Source of the DNA: an uncultured Draconibacterium sp.
GTDB taxonomy: Bacteria; Bacteroidota; Bacteroidia; Bacteroidales; Prolixibacteraceae
Direction of reading: 5' to 3'
Assembly: GCF_963675065.1 (NCBI RefSeq)
Contig: NZ_OY775906.1
Coordinates: forward strand, 660,001 to 724,000
Length of the DNA: 64,000 bases
A program made the position numbers and the translations under genes. The notes beneath the pieces are model-generated. The model did no database searches and was not told where the DNA came from. It saw nothing but the letters and a program-made list of their open reading frames with translations. The first letter of the stretch is position 1. Each line of letters opens with the position of its first letter. Of this stretch, positions 23,878 through 33,089 are shown in pieces.

Positions 23878-26571
23878 TTATTCTTGTTCAAGGTCCTTAT
23901 TTACGGAAACGGTGGTGTCTTCGTTAAAGCGGATCTTAAAATTCAATTTCCGGAAAACAGAGATCATTGGTTTATTGTCGCGAGTGGTTTCGGCCGCCAG
24001 CTTCTTAATATCGCGCGCTTTGGCAATCTCAAGGCAGTAGCTGGTCAATGTAAATCCAAGTTCTTTCTTTTGCCACTTGTCGGTAATTAATACGGCGTAT
24101 TCCATAACTTCCACATCGGGGTCAGCAATCAAACGTCCTACACCAATCAGCTCTTTATTTCCATCTTCTTTTTCATGTTCGGCAACAATGGCAATTTCGC
24201 GGTCGTAATCAATAAAACAGAACTGCGAAGCCACTTCGTGTGAATCGAAATAAAAGTCGTAACGGAAACGATGGTAGATGGACTCTTTTGAACAACTTCC
24301 CAGTAATTCAAGCCACATGGGCTCGTCTTCGGGCCTGATAGGGCGAAGTGTAATTGGTGTTCCATCGCGTAAAGTCGCTTCCTTAATGAGGCTTTCCGGG
24401 TAAGGGCGCATTATCAGGTGCGAGTATTCTTTTACCGGATTAGTCAACAATTCTTCATCAACAACAATCCTGGCATCAAGTGCAATTACATCATTTGGCG
24501 TAACAATGAGGGGATTTATATCCAGTTCTTCAATTTCTGGATAATCTGCAGCCAGGTACGACATGCGAATGAGTACCTCAATCAATTTATCGATGTTTTT
24601 AGGTGCGTCGCCGCGCCAGCCTTTCAATAGCGGATAAAGTTTTAGCGACTTAAGCATTTGACGAGCCAGGTGCTCGTTTAAAGGAGGGAACTCTAAACGC
24701 TGATCTTTAAACAATTCGGCGGTTGTGCCACCCATTCCAACTAACATTACTGTTCCAAAAATCGGGTCTTTTTTCGTTCCGACAATCAGTTCGATACCGT
24801 CTCTCGTATCCACCATTTTTTGTACGGTAATACCTTCGATCTTGGCCTCAGGGCGTTTTTCAGCTGCCATTTTTACCATGTTCCGGAAAGTGGCCCGCAC
24901 CATCTCTTCGTTCTCAATATTCAGTGCCACGCCTCCTACGTCCGATTTATGAATGATATCAGGCGAGTATATTTTAAGCACTACCGGATAACCTTTTTCT
25001 TCGGCAATTTTTACCGCTTCATCTTCAGTAGCCGCCGGAGTTGGGTGGGTAGTATCAATACCGTAATCGTTCACCAGCATTTTCGAATCGTCCTCGTTCA
25101 AAACCTTTGCTTTTGGGAATACCTGAGTAAGGTATTTTTGGCGAAGTACGTTGCGGTCGTACTGGAACGAAACCGGAACTTCGCGTGGCGTTTCGTATAA
25201 TATTTGCTGATTTTCGGAATAATCAGAGAGTGTCATAAATGCCCGGATTGCTTGCTCTGGTGCCGGGTAATTCGATATTCCGTTTTGATTCAGGATTTGA
25301 ATGCCATCGTGCATTGCAGCCCCTCCCAACCAAGATGTCATAATTGATTTTGTTGTATTTTTCGACATATTGGCAATTGCCTGTGCCGTGGCTGTTGGAT
25401 TGGTCATGGCCTGAGGCGTGAGCAGAACCAACACTGCATCAACTTCTTTATCTTCCAAAACTATTTCTGCAGCTCTGGCAAATCGTTCAGGAGTGGCATC
25501 TCCCAAAACATCAACCGGATTACCGTGCGACCAAAATGAGGGTAGGTAATCGTTTAATTTCTGCATGGTTTCTTCCGACAGTTTTACCAGGCTTCCACCC
25601 ATTGAAAGCAGCGAATCGGTAGCCATTACACCCGGACCACCGGCATTTGTAACAATTGCCAGCCGGTTACCTTTAGGAATACGTTTACGGCCTACCAGAT
25701 CGGTAAAATCGAAGATGTTTCCAAATTCGAAAACCCTTGCCAAACCTGCTCTGCGGAATACTGCATCGTAAACCGAATCTTCAGAGGCCATTGCTCCGGT
25801 GTGCGAAGCTGCGGCTGCAGCTGATTCCGGAAAGCGACCTGATTTATAAACGATAATCGGTTTTTCGCGCGAAAATGCCCGGGCTGCCGACATAAATGTG
25901 CGGGCGTTTACAATCGATTCCACGTAAAGCACAATGGATTTGGTATTCGGATCCTGTCCAAAATAATCGATCAGATCGCCAAAACTTACGTCCATGGAAT
26001 TACCAATTGAAACGAAGTTGGAAAAGCCGATATTGGACTCGTATGCCCAGTCGAGAACAGAAGTACAAAGGGCTCCCGATTGTGAAATAAATGCAACGTG
26101 TCCTTTTTTGGGCATAGCCGAGGCAAAGCTTACATTCATGTTTAACCCGGGTACTAAAATACCCAGGCAGTTGGGACCAACGATTCGCATGTCAGGGAAT
26201 TTTGCTTTTTCAGCTTTTACCTGTTCTTCCAGCTTTTTTCCTACATCACCGGCCTCTTTAAAACCGGCCGACATGATAATTACTCCGTGAATACCGGCCT
26301 CGCCGCAGTCTTGTACCAATTGCGGAACAGTCTCTGCTGCTGTCATAATAACAGCCAGATCGGGAGTTTTGGGCAGACTTTTTACATCGGGGTAGCAAGG
26401 AATTCCCAGAACAGCTTCGCGCCGAGGATTTACCGGATATACAACACCATTAAAACCTCCTCCAACTAAATTTCGTAAGGTGATTCCTCCAACACTGTCG
26501 GGATTATTTGATACTCCAACCAGAGCAATTCGTTTTGGTCGAAAAATACTATCGAGTTTTTTTATAGCCAT
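23878..26571 (-). CDS. NDP-forming acyl-CoA synthetase fused to GNAT acetyltransferase (Pat/PatZ-like)
   Basis: An 897-residue protein in three parts: a CoA-binding and succinyl-CoA-ligase-like alpha region (1-460; RIALVGVSNNPDSVGG, ASHTGAMASEDSVYDAVFRR), an ATP-grasp beta region (about 480-700; VLKIYSPDIIHKSDVGGV, VGTKKDPIFGTVMLVGMGG) and a C-terminal GNAT domain (about 735-890; LRPIRPEDEPMWLELL, QKKELGFTLTSYCLEIA). This is the order found in the protein-lysine acetyltransferases PatZ/Pat that acetylate Acs. Unlike my recollection of E. coli PatZ, the phospho-accepting His of active ADP-forming synthetases seems present (SHTG), so it could also make acetyl-CoA. It lies between the sirtuin and acs genes. 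Confidence 0.88.
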   Translation of the reverse strand: MAIKKLDSIFRPKRIALVGVSNNPDSVGGITLRNLVGGGFNGVVYPVNPRREAVLGIPCYPDVKSLPKTPDLAVIMTAAETVPQLVQDCGEAGIHGVIIMSAGFKEAGDVGKKLEEQVKAEKAKFPDMRIVGPNCLGILVPGLNMNVSFASAMPKKGHVAFISQSGALCTSVLDWAYESNIGFSNFVSIGNSMDVSFGDLIDYFGQDPNTKSIVLYVESIVNARTFMSAARAFSREKPIIVYKSGRFPESAAAAASHTGAMASEDSVYDAVFRRAGLARVFEFGNIFDFTDLVGRKRIPKGNRLAIVTNAGGPGVMATDSLLSMGGSLVKLSEETMQKLNDYLPSFWSHGNPVDVLGDATPERFARAAEIVLEDKEVDAVLVLLTPQAMTNPTATAQAIANMSKNTTKSIMTSWLGGAAMHDGIQILNQNGISNYPAPEQAIRAFMTLSDYSENQQILYETPREVPVSFQYDRNVLRQKYLTQVFPKAKVLNEDDSKMLVNDYGIDTTHPTPAATEDEAVKIAEEKGYPVVLKIYSPDIIHKSDVGGVALNIENEEMVRATFRNMVKMAAEKRPEAKIEGITVQKMVDTRDGIELIVGTKKDPIFGTVMLVGMGGTTAELFKDQRLEFPPLNEHLARQMLKSLKLYPLLKGWRGDAPKNIDKLIEVLIRMSYLAADYPEIEELDINPLIVTPNDVIALDARIVVDEELLTNPVKEYSHLIMRPYPESLIKEATLRDGTPITLRPIRPEDEPMWLELLGSCSKESIYHRFRYDFYFDSHEVASQFCFIDYDREIAIVAEHEKEDGNKELIGVGRLIADPDVEVMEYAVLITDKWQKKELGFTLTSYCLEIAKARDIKKLAAETTRDNKPMISVFRKLNFKIRFNEDTTVSVNKDLEQE

Positions 26572-26835
26572 GTTTTTTAGTTTTTTGGTTTATTTCGGGC
26601 ATCAGCATTTGGTTGTTTCTTAAAGCTGGCTGAAATAGGTTATAAATTTCATGAAAAAATACCAAGTTCTAAAATGTTTAAGAAACCGGTGTTTAGCTAC
26701 AAGGAGAGTGTAATAGTAATTGAATTAGTTAGTTACAGCTTTTGTGTGTGAAAGGCCGCGATAAACTATGCTGTAAAACAATAAGAAAATGCCGTGTTAT
26801 ATAGCATACAACGGCTAAAACCAGTGTTTGTGAAC

Positions 26836-26863
26836 AAAAAAGCGCCATTTCTGACGCTTTTTC
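26836..26863 (-). terminator. Terminator of the OFA transporter gene
   Basis: AAAAAGCG-N10-CGCTTTTT begins 8 nt beyond the stop codon of the transporter gene on the minus strand. Confidence 0.6.
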
Positions 26864-26870
26864 TGATTCA

Positions 26871-28166
26871 CTATTTTGGTGGTTTTGTGAGCAAAATGAT
26901 AATACTACCAATTAAACAGGCAACCCCGGCAATTATAAAAGGAGCCATCCAAACGATGGGGCCGGATGATGCGGTTGCCGAATCTTTAAAATGACCGGCA
27001 AGTTGTGGGCCTGCAATTCCTGCAATTCCATATGCGGTAAACATCCATCCATAGTTTTTACCAACGGTGTTATTTCCAAAAAAGTCGGCAGTAATAGCCG
27101 GAAAAAGCGCGAAGTTTCCTCCAAAGTTGAAGCCGATTATACATGCACAAGCAATAAATCCGGCAGTTACTCCCATTCGAATAAAAACATGATAGATCAT
27201 CAGCATAATAACACCTTGAAAAAGTGTCATAAAAAATATGGCTCTTTTCCGTCCCAGTTTATCCGAAACCATTCCCCAAACAATTCGTCCCAATCCGTTA
27301 AATATGGCATACCATGCCATGGCAGTTCCGGTAATTACTCCGGCGTTTGTAACTCCGTTATATTTCAGGGCATCGATTCCAAACAATTTTATACAATAAA
27401 TTACCATTAATCCGGCGAGGGCGGAGAATATAAACACCACCCAAATGGCATAAAATTGTTTTGTGCGAAGCATGTGGCTGGAATCAAATTCAACGCCACC
27501 CGTTGATTTTGCAGTGTGGTTTACCGGTGGTTCATAACCTTCGGGTTTGTACCCTTCTGGTGGATTAACCATTACCAATGAGCCTAAAACTACCATTGCA
27601 GCGAACACGATTCCATAGATTACAAATACACTTTGAACGCTGGGCAAACCAAAAGCACTGCTGGTATTTAACAGGCCGCCAAACCACGAGCCTGCCAGCT
27701 TTACCCAAATGGTTGCGCCAAAGCCAAATCCAGCTACGGCCAACCCGGTTATCAATCCTTTTTTATCGGGGAACCATTTTACTCCAACAGCAATAGGAAC
27801 AACATAAGCGAGTCCGATTCCTGCACCGCCCAAAACACCTATAAACAGCAATTGTGCAAGAAATGAACTTCCAAATATTCCACCTAAAATATATCCGGCA
27901 CCTAAAACCAGACCGCCGGTTAATGCAACGATTGTTGGCCCTGATTTGGCTTGCCACTTACCGGCAAATACCATCACCACGGCAAATGTAGCCAGCCCAA
28001 TTGAAAATACCCAGGCGGTTTGTGTGGCAGAGAAGCCATAATCGCCATTGGGATCGGTTAATAATGCAGTAAATACCGACCAGGCATAAATAGCGCCAAG
28101 AGCTAATTGAATAAGTATTGCTCCAATCACTACTATCCATCGGTTAGTAATTTTTAGTTCTTTCAT
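26871..28166 (-). CDS. OFA-family MFS transporter (oxalate/formate antiporter type)
   Basis: A 431-residue integral membrane protein with about 12 transmembrane helices. It opens ITNRWIVVIGAILIQLALGAIYAWSVF, the hallmark start of the oxalate:formate antiporter family, and retains the MFS loop motif in GMVSDKLGRKRAIF. A hydrophilic loop at about 200-235 (PPEGYKPEGYEPPVNHTAKS) separates the two halves. The family moves small carboxylates. Its place between the Pat-like synthetase and acs, on the same strand, suggests that it carries acetate or another short acid whose CoA ester these enzymes make; the substrate is inferred. Confidence 0.85.
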   Translation of the reverse strand: MKELKITNRWIVVIGAILIQLALGAIYAWSVFTALLTDPNGDYGFSATQTAWVFSIGLATFAVVMVFAGKWQAKSGPTIVALTGGLVLGAGYILGGIFGSSFLAQLLFIGVLGGAGIGLAYVVPIAVGVKWFPDKKGLITGLAVAGFGFGATIWVKLAGSWFGGLLNTSSAFGLPSVQSVFVIYGIVFAAMVVLGSLVMVNPPEGYKPEGYEPPVNHTAKSTGGVEFDSSHMLRTKQFYAIWVVFIFSALAGLMVIYCIKLFGIDALKYNGVTNAGVITGTAMAWYAIFNGLGRIVWGMVSDKLGRKRAIFFMTLFQGVIMLMIYHVFIRMGVTAGFIACACIIGFNFGGNFALFPAITADFFGNNTVGKNYGWMFTAYGIAGIAGPQLAGHFKDSATASSGPIVWMAPFIIAGVACLIGSIIILLTKPPK

Positions 28167-28294
28167 TTTTTTTGGTTTACATCATTTGATTTTTGGAGAA
28201 CAAGCAATAAATACTAAAATGCTTTGCTTGAGAATGAGCATTTTATTACGAGTCAGGTTGATTCTACCATTTTATTAAAGGTTGATTTAAAAGA

Positions 28295-28326
28295 AAACAG
28301 ACACCTCCGGAAGAAGATGTCTGTTT
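28295..28326 (-). terminator. Terminator of acs
   Basis: AAACAGACA-N14-TGTCTGTTT, followed on the minus strand by TTCTTTT, lies 9 nt beyond the acs stop codon. Confidence 0.65.
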
Positions 28327-28334
28327 ATTTGCGG

Positions 28335-30257
28335 TTATCGTTTTACTTCAACTTTTGCTCCGTCGATAATTTGATCTACAACACCAGGGTCGAGTAATGT
28401 TGATGTATCGCCAAGGTTGGTAGCATCGCCTTCTCCGATTTTACGCAGAATGCGTCGCATAATTTTCCCGGACCTTGTTTTTGGCAAACCGCTTACAATC
28501 TGAATCTTATCGGGCTTGGCAATTGGCCCGATGAATTTATTTACAGTGGCCTTTATTTCTGATTCAATATTATCCAGTTCAGCATCGGTCATATCTTCGC
28601 AAATAACATAAGCATAAATACCGGCTCCTTTAATGTCGTGCGGATAACCAACTACAGCCGATTCAACAACTTTTGGGTGTTGATTTATAGCGTCTTCCAC
28701 TTCGGCAGTACCAATCCGGTGCCCCGAAACATTGATAACATCATCAATACGACCGATTATGCGGTAGTAGCCCTCTTCATCGCGCTTGGCACCATCTCCC
28801 GTGAGATAATATCCCGGGAAAGATGCAAAGTAAGTCTGGTAGCATCGTTGATGATCTCCCCAGGTGGTGCGTAACATACCCGGCCACGGGTGTTTCATAC
28901 AGAGAATTCCCTCAACACTGTTTCCTTTCAATTCGTTTCCTTCGTGATCCAGCAGTACCGGCTGAATTCCCGGTAGCGGTAAGGTTGCCAGCGAAGGTTT
29001 TGTTGGTGTAATTCCTGCCAGTGGAGTGATCATTATACCTCCGGTTTCGGTTTGCCACCAGGTATCCACAATCGGACAACGGCTTTTACCAACCATCGCG
29101 TGGTACCATCGCCAGGCTTCTTCGTTGATGGGTTCGCCAACAGTTCCCAGAACTTTTAGCGAGCTCAGATCGTGTTTGTTTACCCACTCGTCGCCTTGTG
29201 CCACTAATGCGCGAATGGCGGTAGGTGCGGTGTAAAACTGGTTGATTTTATATTTATCTACGATTTCCCAGAAACGACCAGCATCGGGCCAGGTAGGAAC
29301 TCCTTCGAACATCACCGAAGTAGCTCCGGTTAACAACGGCCCATAAACGATATATGAGTGGCCTGTTACCCAGCCAATATCGGCGGTACACCAGTATACA
29401 TCACCATCGCTGTACTGAAATACATTTTTAAATGTGTATTCGGCATAAACCATATAACCGGCAGTAGTGTGCACAACACCTTTTGGTTTTCCGGTTGAGC
29501 CAGATGTATAAAGAATAAAAAGTACATCCTCGGCGTCCATTGTTTCAGCCTTATTTTCGCAATCAACATCGGCAATCAGGTCATGCCACCAAACGTCACG
29601 TCCTTCAACCCATTTTATGTCTTCCTCCGTACGTTTTAGTATTACTGACGTTTGTATTGATGGGCACTTATCTATTGCCTCGTCGGCAATTTCCTTAAGT
29701 GGAATTGATTTGGTTCCCCGGAATCCGCCATCGGAAGTAATTACAACTTTTGCCTCGGCATCGTTAATACGGTCGGCCAGCGCTGTTGCAGAGAATCCTG
29801 CAAAAACAATAGAGTGAATGGCTCCAATTCGGGCACAGGCCAGCATAGCAATAGCCAGTTCCGGAACCATGGGCAGGTAAAGTGCAACACGGTCGCCTTT
29901 TTCAACGCCAATCTTTTTTAAACCGTTAGCAAATTGTTTTACTTTATCGAACAACTCGCCATAAGTTAATTTAATCTCCGGTTCTTTTGGATCGTTGGGT
30001 TCCCAGATAATCGCAACCTGATCTTTTCGCATAAACATGTTACGCTCAAAAATATTCTCTGTGATATTTAGTTTGCCGTTCACAAACCAATTCACATCGG
30101 GAGCACCGTCCCCTTCAAATTTGTAATCGAGAACTTTATCCCATTTCTTTTGCCAGTAATGGCTTTCGGCTATTTTTCCCCAAAAATTATCGGGGTCAGC
30201 CACACTTTCCTTGTACTTCTGCAAGTACTCGGCTAAACTTGTGATCTTATTTTCCAT
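28335..30257 (-). CDS. acs: Acetyl-CoA synthetase (AMP-forming)
   Basis: A 640-residue cytosolic ANL-family enzyme that activates acetate to acetyl-CoA through acetyl-AMP. Family motifs are complete: the P-loop YTSGSTGKPKGVVHTTAGYM (about 265-284), the substrate region DTWWQTETGG (about 405), the hinge YLTGDGAKRDEEGYY, and the C-terminal KTRSGKIMRRILRKI with the catalytic lysine that is the classical reversible acetylation site. The length matches Acs (about 650). Candidate acetylase (Pat-like) and deacetylase (Sir2) genes follow downstream on the same strand. It is divergent from ptb across a long intergenic region. Confidence 0.96.
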   Translation of the reverse strand: MENKITSLAEYLQKYKESVADPDNFWGKIAESHYWQKKWDKVLDYKFEGDGAPDVNWFVNGKLNITENIFERNMFMRKDQVAIIWEPNDPKEPEIKLTYGELFDKVKQFANGLKKIGVEKGDRVALYLPMVPELAIAMLACARIGAIHSIVFAGFSATALADRINDAEAKVVITSDGGFRGTKSIPLKEIADEAIDKCPSIQTSVILKRTEEDIKWVEGRDVWWHDLIADVDCENKAETMDAEDVLFILYTSGSTGKPKGVVHTTAGYMVYAEYTFKNVFQYSDGDVYWCTADIGWVTGHSYIVYGPLLTGATSVMFEGVPTWPDAGRFWEIVDKYKINQFYTAPTAIRALVAQGDEWVNKHDLSSLKVLGTVGEPINEEAWRWYHAMVGKSRCPIVDTWWQTETGGIMITPLAGITPTKPSLATLPLPGIQPVLLDHEGNELKGNSVEGILCMKHPWPGMLRTTWGDHQRCYQTYFASFPGYYLTGDGAKRDEEGYYRIIGRIDDVINVSGHRIGTAEVEDAINQHPKVVESAVVGYPHDIKGAGIYAYVICEDMTDAELDNIESEIKATVNKFIGPIAKPDKIQIVSGLPKTRSGKIMRRILRKIGEGDATNLGDTSTLLDPGVVDQIIDGAKVEVKR

Positions 30258-30885
30258 CGTAGCTATCTATTGGTTAATTAATAAAATGAATCGAGTATGA
30301 TGGTGCCCCCGCAGAAACTGTAGGAGCCCTTAAAAAATGCCTTGTGCACGATATTTTCCCGGTAAAAATGTGTTTTTGCTTTTTGCAGGAAGATTTACTT
30401 CGGATGTCTTGTCGAAGTATATTGTAAATGCGAAGTATGGTCGATTTGAAATCAAGTTGAACATGTATAAACAACTTAATATTACAACGTTTGAAAATAG
30501 TATAAAATATGTTTTGATGGAAAGATTTTAATATATTGTAAAACACCATACTCATGATTGAAAAACATTGATTTACATTTGATTAAGACAAGTATTTTTC
30601 CTAATTTTAAAAGAATCCACTCTATTTAAACACATTTATATTTTGTAAGGTTCATAATTTGTTGAATTGAAAACAGGAATATGCACAGATTTCAGGTTCT
30701 GTTATAAATGGCAAATACCAAGTTTTAAGGGGTAAAAAATTTCAGATTCTTATTAAATCGTAATTAACTGAATACTAATTCTAAGTTTGAAATTTTTAGG
30801 GGTGGTTTACAACATAAAAATTACTGAGAAAAGTTATCGCTTGAGAACTTCATACGTAGTAACTTCGAACTATAATTACTAAACA
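30258..30885. other. Long divergent intergenic region between acs and ptb
   Basis: 628 bp, strongly AT-rich. It should contain the acs and ptb promoters. Visible: a hairpin ACTTCG-N10-CGAAGT at 30399-30420; and two near-identical direct repeats TTTTAAGGGGT (30723-30733) and TTTTTAGGGGT (30793-30803), exactly 70 bp apart. A candidate -7 TAACTTCG lies about 20 nt before the ptb ATG. Short open frames in both directions have no coding character. Confidence 0.5.
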
Positions 30886-31806
30886 ATGAGTATAAACAAT
30901 TTTACAGAACTTCTTGAAGTTGTAAAAAAGCAACCTCCGAAGCGCGTTGTGGCCGTTAACGGTGTTGATGTAAGCACGCTGGAAGCCATGCACGATGCTG
31001 TTGAATTGGGGTTTGTAATACCGATAATAACCGGCGACAGGACGATTATTGAAGAATCGTGTAAAAAGCTGGGTATTGATAGCGCGGATTATCAGATTTA
31101 TGATGCCAAATCAATTCGCGAAGCTACCGACATAGCTGTGGAACTTATTCATGAAGACAAGGCTGATGTGTTAATGAAAGGAATGGTTTCGACCGACCAG
31201 TTTATGCGGGCTTTGCTTAGAAAGGAAAACAACCTCGTGCCATCAAAAGGAACAATAAGTCATGTTTCGGTAATGGACAATCCGAATTACCACAAATTGC
31301 TTGTTTTTAGCGATGCTGCTGTGTTGCCTTATCCCGATTTGAAGCAAAAGATATTAATGACAAATTACCTTATTTGTGCGGCAAAGTCGCTGGGTGTAGA
31401 AACGCCAAAAGTTGCGATAATTGCACCTACCGAGCAGATAATTATTTCAATTCAATCCTGTATGGATGGTGCAACAATTGCAAAAATGTCGGAACACGGA
31501 CAGATAGAAGGTGGTTTGGTTGATGGCCCCATGGCACTTGATGTGGCTATTAATGCCGAGTCGGCCGAAGTTAAAGGTTTTACTTCTCCGGTTGCAGGCG
31601 ATGCCGATTGTTTACTTTTCCCGAATATTGATGCGGCCAATGTTTTTTACAAAACAAACTCAAAACTGGCTAATGCCGAAATGTCGGGAATTATTGCAGG
31701 AGCGAAGGTTCCTGTGGTGGTATCATCACGCGGCGATAGCCGAAAAACAAAATTAAATTCAGTTGCGCTTGCTTCTATCGTAAGTTACAACGCAAGTATA
31801 TGTTAA
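30886..31806 (+). CDS. ptb: Phosphate butyryltransferase
   Basis: A 306-residue cytosolic enzyme of the phosphotransacetylase/phosphotransbutyrylase family. N-terminal VVAVNGVDVSTLEAMHDAVELG, the mid-domain ADVLMKGMVSTDQFMRALL, and the C-terminal PVAGDADCLLFPNIDAANVFYK region are typical of Ptb rather than Pta. It converts butyryl-CoA (or a branched or other short acyl-CoA) and phosphate to the acyl phosphate. The stop codon overlaps or immediately precedes the butyrate kinase gene, so the two form a Ptb-Buk operon giving ATP from acyl-CoA. Confidence 0.93.
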   Translation: MSINNFTELLEVVKKQPPKRVVAVNGVDVSTLEAMHDAVELGFVIPIITGDRTIIEESCKKLGIDSADYQIYDAKSIREATDIAVELIHEDKADVLMKGMVSTDQFMRALLRKENNLVPSKGTISHVSVMDNPNYHKLLVFSDAAVLPYPDLKQKILMTNYLICAAKSLGVETPKVAIIAPTEQIIISIQSCMDGATIAKMSEHGQIEGGLVDGPMALDVAINAESAEVKGFTSPVAGDADCLLFPNIDAANVFYKTNSKLANAEMSGIIAGAKVPVVVSSRGDSRKTKLNSVALASIVSYNASIC

Positions 31807-31814
31807 TTGATTCT

Positions 31815-32897
31815 ATGCATCAGGTTCTTGCCATAAATCCGGGTTCTACCTCCACAAAATTTGCTGTTTATAATGAAAAGGAATGTGTTTTTACCAAAAC
31901 CATTCGGCATCCGCTCGAACAGCTGCTTCGCTATAAAAATATTATCGATCAGTTTGCTTTTCGAAAAGGTTTAATCATTGAAGCTTTGGTTGAAGAAGGT
32001 ATTGAAGTGGATGCCATAAAAAACATTATCGGCCGGGGCGGACTGACCTATCCTTTGGAATCAGGCGTGTACAAGGTAAATAACTTAATGCTGGACCATT
32101 TGCGTGAGGGAGTGATGGGACATCATGCCAGTAATCTGGGAGGTATGCTTGCCGATTATATTGCATTGCAAATTCCGAATGCCAAAGCTTTTATAGCGGA
32201 TCCGGTAGTAACCGACGAAATGGATGAGGTGGCGCGTTTTGCAGGTCATCCGCGGTTTAAACGACAGTCTATTTTTCATGCTTTAAATCAAAAAGCAACG
32301 GCACGTTTGCATGCCAAAAGAGTGGGGAAGAACTACGATGAGATGCGTTTAATAATCGCCCATCTGGGCGGAGGTATTTCCGTAGGAACACATAAGAACG
32401 GTCGTGTCATCGACGTAAACAATGCGCTTGACGGGGAAGGGGCTTTTAGCCCGGAGCGATCGGGAACGCTGCCTGTTGGTCAGGTTATCGATCTTTGTTT
32501 TAGCGGAAAAATCTCGCAGGAGCAAATCCGCAGAATGGTGGTCGGCGAAGGTGGTTTTGTGGCTTATCTGGGCACAAACGATGCTTTAGAAGTGGAGAAA
32601 CGTGTTGAAAAAGGTGACGAAAAAGCAAAGTTGGTTCAGGAGGCTTTGTTTTACCAGGTTTCCAAAATGATAGGAGAAATGGCAGTTGTACTTGAAGGTA
32701 AAGTCGACGGGATATTGTTAACTGGTGGTTTAGCCTACAATAAACATCTGGAGACCTACATTCGAAATAAAGCTGGTTTTATTTCTGACGTGTTTGTTTA
32801 TCCCGGAGAAGATGAGCTGGAAGCACTGGCCATTAACGCGCTTCGAGTTGCCAGTGGCGAAATTGAGGCTAAAGAATACAATCCGGCCAGTGAATAA
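31815..32897 (+). CDS. buk: Butyrate kinase
   Basis: A 360-residue ASKHA-family kinase that transfers phosphate from butyryl phosphate to ADP. Motifs: VLAINPGSTSTKFAVYN at the N-terminus, GRGGLTYPLESGVYKV, HLGGGISVGTHKNGRVIDVNNALDG (adenosine/phosphate loops) and GILLTGGLAYNKHLETYI. The ATG at 31815 puts the beta-strand start in the normal place; an ATG at 31800 overlapping the ptb stop is also possible and would add five residues. With ptb it forms a compact operon for energy-conserving butyrate (or isobutyrate/isovalerate) formation or, in reverse, activation. Confidence 0.94.
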   Translation: MHQVLAINPGSTSTKFAVYNEKECVFTKTIRHPLEQLLRYKNIIDQFAFRKGLIIEALVEEGIEVDAIKNIIGRGGLTYPLESGVYKVNNLMLDHLREGVMGHHASNLGGMLADYIALQIPNAKAFIADPVVTDEMDEVARFAGHPRFKRQSIFHALNQKATARLHAKRVGKNYDEMRLIIAHLGGGISVGTHKNGRVIDVNNALDGEGAFSPERSGTLPVGQVIDLCFSGKISQEQIRRMVVGEGGFVAYLGTNDALEVEKRVEKGDEKAKLVQEALFYQVSKMIGEMAVVLEGKVDGILLTGGLAYNKHLETYIRNKAGFISDVFVYPGEDELEALAINALRVASGEIEAKEYNPASE

Positions 32898-33089
32898 CTA
32901 CTCATCATAAATCCGTGAATATTTTCTGAAATTTATACCTCTATGTTGCCGTGGCTTGTCGGGGCAATTTATTACATTGCGAATCAAAAATAAATTTCAG
33001 CATAAAATGGGCGAAAGAGTGCGTCAATACAAGTAAAAATGACTTGGCCCGTTTTATCTGTCAATGTGATAAACTACAATTGATACTAT

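Noticed and set aside
30337..30531. 64-codon frame in the acs-ptb region
   Set aside because: No recognisable family, poor composition and an overlapping frame on the other strand; more likely regulatory DNA.
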